DNA of 64,000 nt from JBFJKD01 sp041600415 (GCA_041600415.1 JBFIKF010000002.1:124001-188000); one strand, 5' to 3'. Counted from the first letter of the stretch, positions 1-13,490 are shown. Notes: generated from the sequence alone by a model not told the origin. Program-made: numbers and translations.

Positions 1-1559
<1,559 letters not shown>

Positions 1560-1565
1560 GGCTAG

Positions 1566-2873
<1,308 letters not shown>

Positions 2874-2883
2874 TCACAGAAAG

Positions 2884-3255
2884 TTACAGCATACGGGTCA
2901 GATACATAGCGGCCAAAGCACCCGCGAGGCATAGAGTCACGGTAAGCACGACATAGGCAAAGGCCAGTGCAAGATGGCCATTTTGCCACAAAGCCAATGC
3001 ATCAAGCGAGAATGCAGAGAACGTGGTAAACCCACCCAACACTCCAATCATCAAAAAATTGCGCCATTCCCCCGGCAATAATCCACGCTCGACGATAATT
3101 ACATATAACACACCCATCAACATTGATCCGCCAACGTTCACGACCATTGTGCCCAACGGAAAGCGTAGACCCGCCACCGGAAATATCAGTGCGTTCACTG
3201 CAAAGCGGCCCATGGCCCCCAGCGCGCCCCCCATGGCAACCGCTAGCCATTGCAT
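2884..3255 (-). CDS. crcB: Fluoride exporter CrcB (Fluc family)
   Basis: 123 residues with four hydrophobic segments. Family motifs are visible: GGALGAMGRF near the N-terminus, GTMVVNVGGSMLMG with the conserved Asn of the second helix, and GVLGGFTTFSAFSLD, the TTFS break segment that lines the pore. The protein is expected to work as an inward-outward dimer that lets F- leak out of the inner membrane. The start ATG at 3255 has a GGGAGA Shine-Dalgarno and overlaps the rarA end by 13 bases. No fluoride riboswitch can precede it because the upstream DNA is rarA coding sequence, so it is probably expressed with the operon. Confidence 0.94.
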   Translation of the reverse strand: MQWLAVAMGGALGAMGRFAVNALIFPVAGLRFPLGTMVVNVGGSMLMGVLYVIIVERGLLPGEWRNFLMIGVLGGFTTFSAFSLDALALWQNGHLALAFAYVVLTVTLCLAGALAAMYLTRML

Positions 3256-4607
3256 GGTGTTTCTCCCGCTTTGTCGCCATACCGAGCCTCTCGGCTGCCG
3301 CGATCGAGTTGCCGAAGGTGGCGCAGTTTCTCCGAAATTTTCGCTTCGAGTCCCCGTTCCGTCGGCTGGTAGTATTGCTTGTTTTTAAGCGCTTCGGGAA
3401 AGTAGCTTTCACCGGCGGCAAATGCCCCGGGTTCATCGTGAGCGTAACGATAGGCTTTGCCGTAATTCATTTCCTGCATAAGTCTGGTCGGCGCGTTGCG
3501 TAGATGTATGGGCACGTCGAGACTGGGCATAGTTTGAATATCTTCAAGGACCGTGTTGTAAGCGCGATAAACCGCATTACTTTTCGGGGCCACCGCCAGA
3601 TAAATGACCACCTGCGCCAGCGTCAGCTCACCCTCGGGACTGCCGAGTCGTTCCTGCACATTCCAGGCGTCGAGCGCCATACTCAACGCGCGGGGGTCCG
3701 CATTGCCAATATCCTCGGATGCCATTCTCACCAGGCGTCGCGCCAAATACAGCGGCTCACAGCCACCATCCAGCATACGCACCAACCAATAAAGAGCTGC
3801 GTCCGGTGAGGAGCCGCGTACGGCCTTGTGCAGTGCAGAAATTTGGTCGTAGAAATAGTCGCCTCCCTTATCAAAACGACGCGGGTCCGACACGGCGACC
3901 TGTTGCAACAGGGCAATGTCAATATGTCCAGGCGCAACTGTTTCATCTATCAGGTCGGCGCTAATTTCGAGAATATTCAACGCCCGTCGAGCATCGCCGT
4001 CGGCAACAGAAACCAGCAAATCCAGCGCATCGTTGTCAACCTGAATTACTCCTTTGAACCCGCTCTCGATATTAGCCAACGCCCGCATAACGACTTGCCG
4101 TATGTGCTCGTTTGTTAATGGACGCAAGGCGTAAACTCGACAGCGGGACAACAGTGCATTATTGAGTTCGAACGACGGGTTCTCAGTGGTGGCACCCACC
4201 AGAAAAATTGTTCCATCCTCGATAAATGGCAGGAATGCGTCCTGTTGTGCCTTGTTAAAGCGGTGTACCTCATCGACGAATAGCACTGTCTTCCGATGTC
4301 GGGCCTCCCGTTCCTGTTGCGCACTGGCAATCGCTGCACGGATTTCTTTGACGCCGGAGAGTACGGCAGAAATATTTTCAAAGCGCGCGTCGGCACCCTG
4401 GGCAATCATTCGCGCCAACGTTGTTTTTCCAACCCCCGGCGGACCCCACAGGATCATCGAGTGCAGATGCCCGGCAACGATGGCTTCGCGCAGAGGTTTG
4501 CCGGGAGCCAGCAAATGTTCCTGACCGTAAAAATTCTCGATATTACTGGGTCGCATGCGAGCCGCAAGCGGCTGATAGTCGTTCTCGGAAAACAACGAAT
4601 CACTCAT
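3243..4607 (-). CDS. rarA: Replication-associated recombination protein A (AAA+ ATPase)
   Basis: 454 residues from the ATG at 4607 (MSDSLFSEN); a longer frame exists upstream but would run deep into lolA, and the ATGAGTGA overlap of 8 bases with the lolA stop supports this start. Walker A GPPGVGKTTLAR and Walker B VLFVDEVHRFNKAQQD are present, followed by a sensor 1 TTENPSFELN and the C-terminal tetramerisation region typical of the RarA/MgsA/WRNIP1 family. It acts at stalled replication forks and binds SSB and DNA ends. The order lolA-rarA-serS is the same as in E. coli and Pseudomonas, with crcB inserted between rarA and serS. Confidence 0.96.
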   Translation of the reverse strand: MSDSLFSENDYQPLAARMRPSNIENFYGQEHLLAPGKPLREAIVAGHLHSMILWGPPGVGKTTLARMIAQGADARFENISAVLSGVKEIRAAIASAQQEREARHRKTVLFVDEVHRFNKAQQDAFLPFIEDGTIFLVGATTENPSFELNNALLSRCRVYALRPLTNEHIRQVVMRALANIESGFKGVIQVDNDALDLLVSVADGDARRALNILEISADLIDETVAPGHIDIALLQQVAVSDPRRFDKGGDYFYDQISALHKAVRGSSPDAALYWLVRMLDGGCEPLYLARRLVRMASEDIGNADPRALSMALDAWNVQERLGSPEGELTLAQVVIYLAVAPKSNAVYRAYNTVLEDIQTMPSLDVPIHLRNAPTRLMQEMNYGKAYRYAHDEPGAFAAGESYFPEALKNKQYYQPTERGLEAKISEKLRHLRQLDRGSREARYGDKAGETPCNG

Positions 4608-5253
4608 CTCGAAAAATGTCCGTGCCTTCGGGTACAACAAATTCAAAACGCCGGGGGTCAATAGCGCCATTAGACTCCACCCCGGTTAGCGCCACGTTGG
4701 TGCGCTGCCCCATCCGATCCCACAGCACAATCGCACTGGGCAAGTTGCCGTGAAAACTCAACGCCACCTTGCTGTAGAGGCTGTGTTCGGCTCTGGGGGT
4801 CAGTATATAGGTGCGATCATCATCGTTGCGCTGCTCGACCACCGCGTAGTCATCGGCGATACGTTCGAGACCACCGATAAATAACATAGCCGGCGTGTCG
4901 TGAATATCTTCGAGGAATGGCTTTATTGTGACTTGTTCGAGGTCCGGGTCGTAGACCCACAGAGTTTCGCCATCGGCCACCACCCACTGCTCCATCGGCG
5001 CATTGCTAATCCAACGCAGCTTGCCGGGGCGTGCTACTTCCATCTTACCGTCGGATTTCTGTATCGGATAATCGTCCGCCGAATACAGCGTCTGTTGAAA
5101 GTGAGCACTAAAATTATTCAGGGTAGCCAGTTGGCTTGCCAGATTCACCGCAGCCACACCGGCACCTGTAGCGTCGTCGACAGTAGCTGATGCGGAAGAT
5201 AATACCGGCAACAGACACAGCAGCAAACATAAACAGGAAAGCCGTTGTTTCAC
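4600..5253 (-). CDS. lolA: Outer-membrane lipoprotein carrier protein LolA
   Basis: 217 residues. A signal peptide occupies about residues 1-23 (MKQRLSCLCLLLCLLPVLSSASA) with an Ala-X-Ala type cleavage site. The mature part has the LolA-type core: NFSAHFQQTLYS, GKMEVARPGKLRWI and the later WVYDPDLEQVTIKP. LolA carries lipoproteins released by LolCDE across the periplasm to LolB. The start codon is GTG and overlaps the ftsK stop as GTGA, which suggests coupling to ftsK translation. Length is close to the roughly 200 residues of E. coli LolA. Confidence 0.95.
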   Translation of the reverse strand: MKQRLSCLCLLLCLLPVLSSASATVDDATGAGVAAVNLASQLATLNNFSAHFQQTLYSADDYPIQKSDGKMEVARPGKLRWISNAPMEQWVVADGETLWVYDPDLEQVTIKPFLEDIHDTPAMLFIGGLERIADDYAVVEQRNDDDRTYILTPRAEHSLYSKVALSFHGNLPSAIVLWDRMGQRTNVALTGVESNGAIDPRRFEFVVPEGTDIFRDE

Positions 5254-7655
5254 GGGTCTCTCCGACTGCTGGGCGCAAGTACTTCTCGACTGCCATTGCT
5301 GCTCATGGTACTGACTACACCAGCCGCCTCCATCGCCTCTATCAAACGCGCGGCGCGGTTATAGCCGACTCGCAATTTGCGTTGCACCGAGGAAATTGAA
5401 GCGCGGCGGGATTCCAGCACAAACTCCACCGCTTCGTCGTACAGCGGGTCCGATTCGCTGTCCGCACCTTCATACTCTTCAGGACTGCTAAAACCTGGAA
5501 TTGGAATTGCGCCCGTCGTGTCGGGGTCGGTGATCGCCTCGAGATACTGCGGCGCGCCACGCTGCTTCCAGTCGGCTACCACCCGGTGCACCTCGTGATC
5601 ATCGACAAAAGCGCCGTGGACTCGCACCGGCACACCGCTCCCCGCCGGCAAATAGAGCATATCGCCATGCCCGAGCAACTGTTCTGCACCGCCCTGATCA
5701 AGAATCGTGCGCGAATCAATTTTTGACGACACCTGAAAAGCAATTCTGGTCGGCACGTTGGCCTTGATCAGCCCGGTAATCACATCCACCGAGGGTCGCT
5801 GGGTCGCCAGAATTAAATGGATACCCGCAGCGCGCGCCTTTTGCGCAATACGCGCGATTAGTTGCTCGACCTTTTTACCCACGATCATCATCATGTCGGC
5901 AAATTCATCGATAACGACAACGATGTAGGGGAGTTTTTCCAGAGCGGGAGCACTTGCTTCTTCAGCACTGTCGTCGGCCCGAAAGTCCTGCTCCGGCTGC
6001 CAGAACGGATCGGTCAACGGTTTTCCCCGGGCCTGCGCTTCTAACACCTTGCGGTTATACCCAGCGAGATTGCGCACACCGAGCGTAGCCATCAGTTTAT
6101 ATCTGCGTTCCATTTCGCCGACGCACCAGCGCAAGCCACTGGCGGCGTCTTTCATATCGGTAATCACCGGTGCCAACAAGTGTGGAATGCCGTCGTACAC
6201 CGATAATTCCAGCATTTTTGGGTCAACCATAATCAGGCGCACGTCATCCGGGGAAGCCTTGAACAACAGGCTAAGCAGCATCGCGTTTATACCCACAGAT
6301 TTTCCCGAACCGGTAGTGCCGGCCACCAGCAAGTGTGGCATTTTACCCAGGTCGGCGATGACCGGGATTCCTGAAATATCGTGCCCAAGAGCCAGTGACA
6401 GGGGTGAGCGAGCTTCGTCGTATTCGCGGGAGGACAGCACGTCGCCGAGACGTACCATTTCGCGATGTTCATTGGGTATCTCAATCCCCACCACCGATTT
6501 GCCTGGTACTACCTCCACCACACGCACGCTGATAACGGCCAACGAACGAGCCAGATCCTTGGCCAAATTAGTGATGCGGCTAACTTTGACCCCAGCCGCC
6601 GGTTGAATTTCAAATCGGGTAATCACCGGCCCGGGTAAGACTTCCACTACCTCGGCGCTGATACCAAAATCCTGTAACTTTAATTCGAGCATGCGCGACA
6701 TTGCTTCCAGCGATTCTTTCGAGAAGCCTTTTTGATCAGTTTTCTTTGGTTTATCCAGTAAGCCGATTGCAGGCAGTTCGCCGGGTGGCACCTCAACAAA
6801 TAGCGAGCCCTGTTTTTCCTGCTGTACCCGTATGCTGGCAGCCGGTTTCTTGATGGGCGTGCTAATGACCGGATCCTTGCGTTCGGCATTTTTACGAAAT
6901 TTACTGTCTACTGTTTCGTGTCGCTGTTTGAGCGCATCCGCGGATAATTGTTGTTCACGAGAACGGTTGCGGAAAATCACCCATTGAGTACGACACCATC
7001 CCGCAATGGACAATGAGTATTGGCCCGTGCTATCGATGAGTGCAAGCCAGGATAAATCAGTAAATATCGTTACCCCAAACAGGAATACCGCAAGGAGTAT
7101 CAATGTACTGCCCTGATAACTGAAGGCCGATGCCGTTGCTTCAGCCACCTGCCCGCCTAAAATACCGCCAACGCCAAATGGCAACGCGCTAACAGTATCG
7201 CCGTGGTGTAAAACGGCCAGCGCCGTAGCGCTGACCATGACCAACACCAGGCCGATTGCGCGGAGCACGAAAATCACCCATTCAAAACCGCGATCTTCAA
7301 TACGTCGGGCTCTAAAGACATTCCAGGCTCGCAGTGCCAGCAGTGCAGGAAACAGATAGGCGAGATAACCAAACAATGAAAAAAATACATCCGCCAGCCA
7401 CGCGCCTGTAGGGCCTACCGCATTGCTGACCACCGCACTATTACCCGTATGGGACCATCCGGGATCGTCCTGGGAATAACTGGACAGGGCGATAAGTAAA
7501 TAGATGCTGACAGCCATCCAGCCAATCAGCGCGCCCTCTTGTCGGATCAACTGGCGCCGATTTTTAATATGCAGCTGATCACCGCTATCGTCGCTGTTTT
7601 TTTTTGCAGCCTTAGCCAAATTATTTATACCTTTATCGAAGAACTGTCGCGCCAA
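5250..7655 (-). CDS. ftsK: DNA translocase FtsK
   Basis: 801 residues. Four hydrophobic segments lie between about residues 40 and 200, then a short charged linker (about 230-300, far shorter than the E. coli one), then the RecA-like motor with Walker A GTTGSGKS at 446-453 and Walker B YIVVVIDEFADMM. The C-terminal winged-helix gamma domain (about 733-801) should read KOPS sequences and activate XerCD at dif. It moves chromosome ends through the septum at division. The only upstream start is TTG at 7655, two codons after an in-frame stop; a second TTG at 7619 has an AAAGG about ten bases before it and is an alternative. The next Met is already in the first membrane helix. Confidence 0.95.
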   Translation of the reverse strand: MARQFFDKGINNLAKAAKKNSDDSGDQLHIKNRRQLIRQEGALIGWMAVSIYLLIALSSYSQDDPGWSHTGNSAVVSNAVGPTGAWLADVFFSLFGYLAYLFPALLALRAWNVFRARRIEDRGFEWVIFVLRAIGLVLVMVSATALAVLHHGDTVSALPFGVGGILGGQVAEATASAFSYQGSTLILLAVFLFGVTIFTDLSWLALIDSTGQYSLSIAGWCRTQWVIFRNRSREQQLSADALKQRHETVDSKFRKNAERKDPVISTPIKKPAASIRVQQEKQGSLFVEVPPGELPAIGLLDKPKKTDQKGFSKESLEAMSRMLELKLQDFGISAEVVEVLPGPVITRFEIQPAAGVKVSRITNLAKDLARSLAVISVRVVEVVPGKSVVGIEIPNEHREMVRLGDVLSSREYDEARSPLSLALGHDISGIPVIADLGKMPHLLVAGTTGSGKSVGINAMLLSLLFKASPDDVRLIMVDPKMLELSVYDGIPHLLAPVITDMKDAASGLRWCVGEMERRYKLMATLGVRNLAGYNRKVLEAQARGKPLTDPFWQPEQDFRADDSAEEASAPALEKLPYIVVVIDEFADMMMIVGKKVEQLIARIAQKARAAGIHLILATQRPSVDVITGLIKANVPTRIAFQVSSKIDSRTILDQGGAEQLLGHGDMLYLPAGSGVPVRVHGAFVDDHEVHRVVADWKQRGAPQYLEAITDPDTTGAIPIPGFSSPEEYEGADSESDPLYDEAVEFVLESRRASISSVQRKLRVGYNRAARLIEAMEAAGVVSTMSSNGSREVLAPSSRRDP

Positions 7656-7759
7656 TCGCTATTGTAATACGTCATCGACGGATTACTAGCAACCCGCCAA
7701 CACACAGCTTCGGCAACGATACATAGCGCAAGCACAATACGGGATTTAGTCCGTATTAA

Positions 7760-7789
7760 TTGGCAGCGCGTAACCGTATTCATTATGAT
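7760..7789 (+). promoter_or_regulatory. Candidate sigma-70 promoter for trxB
   Basis: TTGGCA at 7760-7765 and TATGAT at 7784-7789 are separated by 18 bases; each matches the consensus at 5 of 6 positions. The -10 ends 65 bases before the trxB ATG, in the divergent ftsK/trxB spacer. This is a pattern match only; transcript start mapping would confirm it. Confidence 0.55.
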
Positions 7790-7836
7790 AGCGGCCCATT
7801 AAACATTTCATCCCCGGTCGGTCACACCTAACCTGA

Positions 7837-8805
<969 letters not shown>

Positions 8806-8815
8806 CCAAATCCCT

Positions 8816-9517
8816 GTGCCACTGCCGTTCCTCGACCTGGTCAACCCGGTCTTTCCCGATCCGGAATCTGCATTGCTCGAACCCAATGGGCTGCTCGCGG
8901 CAGGCGGTAATTTGTCGGTAAGTACGCTACTCGCGGCTTATCGACAAGGAATTTTCCCGTGGTACGTCGACGGCCAGCCACCGCTGTGGTGGAGTCCTAA
9001 TCCGCGGGCGGTAATTCCGACGGATCGCCTGCATATCTCCCGTAGTTTGCGCAGAATATTAACTCGCGGGCACTACGAAATTCGTGTGGATTTTGCGTTT
9101 GAAGCGGTGCTGAACAGCTGTGCGCAACCGCGTGCGGAAGGAGCAGACACCTGGATTAACGCGGACATGCAGCGCGCGTACATAAATATGTACAGGGCGG
9201 GATATGCACACTCCGTGGAGTGCTGGATCGACGGCGCTCTGGCCGGAGGCCTGTACGGCGTTGCGGTGGGTGCCATTTTTAGTGGCGAATCCATGTTTAG
9301 TCATCGTGCCAACGCCTCAAAAATCGCCATGGCCCATCTTGTGGCTGGAATTCGGCAGGCGGGATTTACCGTACTGGACTGCCAGGTCCCGAACCCACAC
9401 CTGAGCTCCATGGGTGCCATCCTGGTGCCCCGGACCGAATTTATTGGTGTGCTCAACAGTACCGCCGGACGGGAGTTGGACTGGCCTAAAAGCCTTATTT
9501 CAGATAAGGTTTATTAA
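8816..9517 (+). CDS. aat: Leucyl/phenylalanyl-tRNA--protein transferase
   Basis: 233 residues, the family length. Typical segments are the opening FPDPESALLEPNGLLAAGGNLS, YRQGIFPW with WWSPNPRAV, and the SVECWIDGALAGGLYGVAVGAIF region with the catalytic acyltransferase fold. It adds Leu or Phe from charged tRNA to proteins with N-terminal Lys or Arg, making them ClpS substrates. The start is GTG at 8816. It is followed by the second transferase gene bpt, and clpS-clpA lie close by on the other strand. Confidence 0.96.
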   Translation: MPLPFLDLVNPVFPDPESALLEPNGLLAAGGNLSVSTLLAAYRQGIFPWYVDGQPPLWWSPNPRAVIPTDRLHISRSLRRILTRGHYEIRVDFAFEAVLNSCAQPRAEGADTWINADMQRAYINMYRAGYAHSVECWIDGALAGGLYGVAVGAIFSGESMFSHRANASKIAMAHLVAGIRQAGFTVLDCQVPNPHLSSMGAILVPRTEFIGVLNSTAGRELDWPKSLISDKVY

Positions 9518-9541
9518 CAAGTTAGCTATGGCGGGGCGGAA

Positions 9542-10261
9542 ATGACCCGAGATATCTCACCAGATCTGCAAAAAATCAGGCTCTTTTTAACCGAGCCGCA
9601 CCGCTGTAGTTACCTGCCCGATCAGAAGGCGGTAACCGCCTTTGTGGACCCCCAGCTTACTATCGATGCGCAGACTTACAATCGCCTTTCAGGCGTAGGC
9701 TTTCGTCGTAGTGGCCAGTATATCTACACTCCCCGCTGCACGCACTGCAAAGCCTGCATTCCGGTGCGTATACCCGTACAGGAATTTTTACCCAGTCGAC
9801 AGCAACGGCGTACCCGGAAACGCAACCAGGATATCCAGATCGGTATTGTCGAGCAGATTGACGTTGACCTGCACTACCCACTTTACGAGCGTTATATCGA
9901 AGCACGCCACCGCGATGGCGACATGCACCCCCCTTCAAAAAAACAATACCAGGACTTTATCGGCAACCCCTGGGAGTGCACCCGCTTTATGGAGTTCAGA
10001 TCGGCTGGCAAGCTACTGGGTTGCGCAGTTATCGACTATCTGGATACGGGGTTGTCCGCGATCTATACCTATTTTGACCCCGATCAGGCGCGACGCGGCC
10101 TGGGCACATTCTCGATTCTGAGTCAGGTGGATCTGGCCCGGGAACTGAATCTGGAGTACGTTTATCTGGGCTATTGGGTGCGCAATTGTGGAAAAATGAA
10201 CTACAAATCCAAATTTCGCCCCGCCGAGCTATACCTCAATAACCGTTGGCTCAAATTTTGA
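9542..10261 (+). CDS. bpt: Aspartate/glutamate leucyltransferase (bacterial protein transferase, Ate1-like)
   Basis: 239 residues, an R-transferase fold. The N-terminal domain shows HRCSYLPDQ and the cysteine-rich CTHCKACIPVRIPV; the C-terminal GNAT-like domain holds YTYFDPDQARRGLGTFSILSQ and the final NYKSKFRPAELYLN. Proteobacterial members of this family (Bpt) add Leu to N-terminal Asp or Glu and so feed ClpS, which is why the neighbourhood of aat, clpS and clpA fits. Eukaryotic-like arginine transfer is a less likely activity. The ATG at 9542 follows aat by 24 bases. Confidence 0.94.
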   Translation: MTRDISPDLQKIRLFLTEPHRCSYLPDQKAVTAFVDPQLTIDAQTYNRLSGVGFRRSGQYIYTPRCTHCKACIPVRIPVQEFLPSRQQRRTRKRNQDIQIGIVEQIDVDLHYPLYERYIEARHRDGDMHPPSKKQYQDFIGNPWECTRFMEFRSAGKLLGCAVIDYLDTGLSAIYTYFDPDQARRGLGTFSILSQVDLARELNLEYVYLGYWVRNCGKMNYKSKFRPAELYLNNRWLKF

Positions 10262-10345
10262 CGACGCTTTGCTAACCTTCCATTTTTCAGGCACAATGCC
10301 GCCCGCGCTTCTGCTTAACTGAATTGGCTTGAGTATTGCTGAACT

Positions 10346-10564
10346 ATGGCGAAAGAAGATCAAATCGAAATGGACGGCGAGGTGATAGACACCCTGCCCA
10401 ATACCATGTTCCGCGTTAAACTGGAAAACGGACATGTGGTGACTGCTCACATCTCCGGCAAAATGCGTAAAAATTACATACGCATATTAACCGGTGATAA
10501 AGTCAAAGTAGAACTGACACCCTACGATTTAAGCAAAGGTCGCATTACCTATCGCGCTCGCTAA
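10346..10564 (+). CDS. infA: Translation initiation factor IF-1
   Basis: 72 residues, the standard length, one S1/OB-fold domain starting [19 protein letters not shown] and containing the conserved [19 protein letters not shown]. It binds the 30S A site with IF-2 and IF-3. The gene faces clpA tail to tail with only 35 bases between, as in E. coli and Pseudomonas, though no strong terminator is visible in that gap. Confidence 0.98.
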   Translation: MAKEDQIEMDGEVIDTLPNTMFRVKLENGHVVTAHISGKMRKNYIRILTGDKVKVELTPYDLSKGRITYRAR

Positions 10565-10599
10565 ACCTTTCGTTGTTTTCAAAACAGGGAACACCTGCA

Positions 10600-12864
10600 T
10601 TAATCGCCAGGCTTCGCTTCCACCACCAACTTTTCATTCTTAACACGAACCCGCACCACACCTCCGCCGTTAGCCAACTTGCCAAACAATACCTCTTCGG
10701 CCAATGGTTTCTTAATTTTTTCCTGAATAAGCCGCGCCATCGGTCTGGCCCCCATTTTTTCGTCGTAACCATGAATTGCCAACCATTGCCGCGCCTCCGC
10801 GTCCACATCCAGCTCGACTTTTTTGTCGTCCAGCTGCGCCTGTAGTTCGGTGAGAAATTTATCCACCACCGTCTGAATAACTTCGCCGCTGAGCGCTTTG
10901 AATTGCACAATGGCATCCAGGCGATTGCGGAATTCTGGAGAAAACATTTTTTTGATGGCTTCCATGGCGTCGCTACTGTGATCCTGATGAGTAAAACCCA
11001 TGGAGGTGCGACTGACCAGTTCACCACCAGCGTTGGTGGTCATAATCAGAATAACATTGCGGAAATCAGCTTTGCGACCGTTGTTGTCCGTCAGGGTCCC
11101 GTGGTCCATAACCTGCAGGAGCAGGTTGAACACATCTGGGTGTGCCTTTTCAATTTCATCCAGCAACACCACGCAATGCGGATGCTTGGTAACCGCGTCG
11201 GTTAACAACCCACCCTGATCGAAGCCAATATAACCAGGTGGGGCTCCGATCAAGCGCGATACCGTGTGGCGCTCCATATACTCCGACATGTCGATACGTA
11301 TCAACTCAATGCCCAGCACTTCTGCAAGTTGGCGGGATACTTCGGTTTTACCCACACCGGTCGGACCGGCAAAAAGAAAAGAGCCAACGGGTTTCTTATC
11401 GTCCCGAAGACCCGCACGGGCCAGTTTAATAGCCGCGTCGAGTGTTTCTATCCCCTCATCCTGACCAAAAACCACCAGTTTGAGGCGGGAACTCAGCTCC
11501 CGGAGCTGCAGTTTATCTGATGAAGAGACGCTCTTTGGTGGAATCCGGGCGATGCGCGCCACGATCGCCTCGATATCCCCAACACCCACCACTTTTTTGC
11601 GTCGGGATGCAGGCTGAAGTTGCTGAAAAGCCCCGGCCTCATCAATCACATCGATGGCCTTATCGGGCAAAAAACGATCCGTAATATAGCGCGACGACAA
11701 TTCCGCAGCGGATTTCAATGCGGTTACCGTGTAACGTAAACCATGGTAATCCTCGAACCGCGATTTCAGCCCTTTCAGAATCTCAACAGTTTCCTCCACC
11801 GAAGGCTCGGGCACATCGATTTTCTGGAAACGCCTGGAGAGCGCGCGATCCTTATCGAAAATCCCCCGGTACTCCTGATAGGTGGTCGACCCCATGCAAC
11901 GAATTTTTCCGGAGGTCAGTATGGGTTTAAGCAGGTTCGAGGCATCCATCACCCCACCAGATGCGGCACCTGCACCGATAATGGTGTGTATTTCGTCGAT
12001 GAAAAGTATCGCTTTATCTTCCTCCTCAAGTTCCGCCAACAGCCCTTTAAAGCGTTTTTCGAAATCACCGCGATATTTGGTGCCAGCCAGCAAGCCCCCC
12101 ATATCGAGAGCGTACACGGTACTACCCAGTAACGGCTCCGGCGCACTTTCCTCAACGATAAGCTTGGCCAGTCCTTCCGCGATAGCAGTTTTACCTACGC
12201 CAGACTCACCAACCAGCAACGGATTATTTTTTCTGCGCCGCATCAGTATCTGACATACCCGCTCAAGCTCACCGCGCCGCCCAACCAGCGGGTCAATATA
12301 GCCATTGATGGCCTGCGCGTTAAGATTAGACGCGAACTGCTCCAACATACTTTGTTGCTCTGCCACGCCATCGCCAGCGGCTTCCAGGGCTTCGCCACCC
12401 TGGTCAGGGCCGCGCTCCGCCTGATTGCCAATTTTGGCAATACCGTGGGAGAGAAAATTGACCACATCTATGCGCGATATATTTTGTAAGCGTAAAAAAT
12501 ACACAGCCTGGCTTTCCTGCTCGCTGAATATGGCCACAATTACATTGGCCCCGCGCACTTCCTTTTTACCCGACGACTGAACATGAAAGACCGCCCGTTG
12601 CAGGACCCTTTGAAACGCCAGCGTGGGTTGAGTTTCCCTGCCGCTGTCATCGGAGGAAATGACCGGCGTGGTGGAGTCCACGAACTCGCTCAAATCTCTG
12701 CGCAGCATTTCTCGATCCGCGCCACAGGCATCCAGCACCTCGATGGCGGACTCATTGTCCAGCAGCGCAAGCAGGAGGTGTTCCACCGTCATAAACTCAT
12801 GCCGTTTTGCGTTCGCGCCCTGAAACGCCAGGTTTAATGTCATCTCCAAATCGCGACTTAACAT
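10600..12864 (-). CDS. clpA: ATP-dependent Clp protease ATP-binding subunit ClpA
   Basis: 754 residues from the ATG at 12864, chosen over the ATG at 12870 because the CGGAG Shine-Dalgarno is 6 bases from it and touches the earlier one, and because MLSRDLEMTLNLAF aligns with the usual ClpA start. Residues 1-140 are the Clp N-domain (ClpS docking), Walker A of AAA domain 1 is GESGVGKT at 219-226, and the second AAA domain has GPTGVGKTEVSRQ near residue 495. The ClpP-docking loop reads SMGFTHQD where E. coli has SIGLIHQD, still a hydrophobic-Gly-hydrophobic tripeptide. It unfolds substrates for ClpP. clpS is directly upstream. Confidence 0.97.
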   Translation of the reverse strand: MLSRDLEMTLNLAFQGANAKRHEFMTVEHLLLALLDNESAIEVLDACGADREMLRRDLSEFVDSTTPVISSDDSGRETQPTLAFQRVLQRAVFHVQSSGKKEVRGANVIVAIFSEQESQAVYFLRLQNISRIDVVNFLSHGIAKIGNQAERGPDQGGEALEAAGDGVAEQQSMLEQFASNLNAQAINGYIDPLVGRRGELERVCQILMRRRKNNPLLVGESGVGKTAIAEGLAKLIVEESAPEPLLGSTVYALDMGGLLAGTKYRGDFEKRFKGLLAELEEEDKAILFIDEIHTIIGAGAASGGVMDASNLLKPILTSGKIRCMGSTTYQEYRGIFDKDRALSRRFQKIDVPEPSVEETVEILKGLKSRFEDYHGLRYTVTALKSAAELSSRYITDRFLPDKAIDVIDEAGAFQQLQPASRRKKVVGVGDIEAIVARIARIPPKSVSSSDKLQLRELSSRLKLVVFGQDEGIETLDAAIKLARAGLRDDKKPVGSFLFAGPTGVGKTEVSRQLAEVLGIELIRIDMSEYMERHTVSRLIGAPPGYIGFDQGGLLTDAVTKHPHCVVLLDEIEKAHPDVFNLLLQVMDHGTLTDNNGRKADFRNVILIMTTNAGGELVSRTSMGFTHQDHSSDAMEAIKKMFSPEFRNRLDAIVQFKALSGEVIQTVVDKFLTELQAQLDDKKVELDVDAEARQWLAIHGYDEKMGARPMARLIQEKIKKPLAEEVLFGKLANGGGVVRVRVKNEKLVVEAKPGD

Positions 12865-12876
12865 GACCATCTCCGA

Positions 12877-13257
12877 TTAACTATCATCATCCCCCTCCCC
12901 CGCTGGCTCAGTTTCGCACAGTAACGGGTGCTCACTCTCCCGGGCATACTGATTCACCTGAGCCGCCTTGGTCTCGGCTACTTCGCGGGTAAATACTCCG
13001 CAAACGCCCTTACCTTCGGTATGCACCTTTAGCATGATCCGAACGGCCAGTTCCCTGTCAAGCGCGAAGAATCTTTCAAGCACCTCTACCACAAATTCCA
13101 TCGGTGTATAGTCGTCGTTCAGTAAAACAACTCGATACAAGGGTGGCTTTTTGAGTTTGGGTAGCGCCTCTTCCAGTACGGTACCGGTACGGCTATCCTC
13201 ACCTTCCTCGCCAGGGCCGCCACATACGGCTCTGTTGTGTTGTATATATTCATTCAT
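12877..13257 (-). CDS. clpS: ClpS adaptor for N-degron substrates
   Basis: 126 residues; the core [24 protein letters not shown] carries the hydrophobic N-degron pocket (the DDYTPMEF segment) and the rest ([25 protein letters not shown]) matches the family. The N-terminal extension is about 20 residues longer than in E. coli ClpS (106 residues) and is Gly/Glu rich. ClpS brings proteins with N-terminal Leu, Phe, Trp or Tyr to ClpA. The gene is 12 bases upstream of clpA on the same strand. No clear Shine-Dalgarno is seen before the ATG, and no other start is available before the conserved core. Confidence 0.95.
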   Translation of the reverse strand: MNEYIQHNRAVCGGPGEEGEDSRTGTVLEEALPKLKKPPLYRVVLLNDDYTPMEFVVEVLERFFALDRELAVRIMLKVHTEGKGVCGVFTREVAETKAAQVNQYARESEHPLLCETEPAGEGDDDS

Positions 13258-13490
13258 AATTCGAGAACAATCTACGTCAACCTTTGTTCAAGTGTTCGCC
13301 TATTCTACCGCTCCGGGCGTCATTTGTGCCGATCATTTAACAACTAACGGTACTTGACTTGAGGGAAAAATACCGCTAGAAAGGGCAGTGCAGTGGTTTT
13401 TTGCGGGAAATACAGCCACTCCATAACCTGATAATTTTAGCGGACAGGTTTTAATTAATAATTAATATAAAAGTTGTTGGGAGAGAGCCG

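Noticed and set aside
3256..3400. Fluoride riboswitch for crcB
   Set aside because: The DNA upstream of crcB is the coding end of rarA, and the conserved riboswitch core is not visible.
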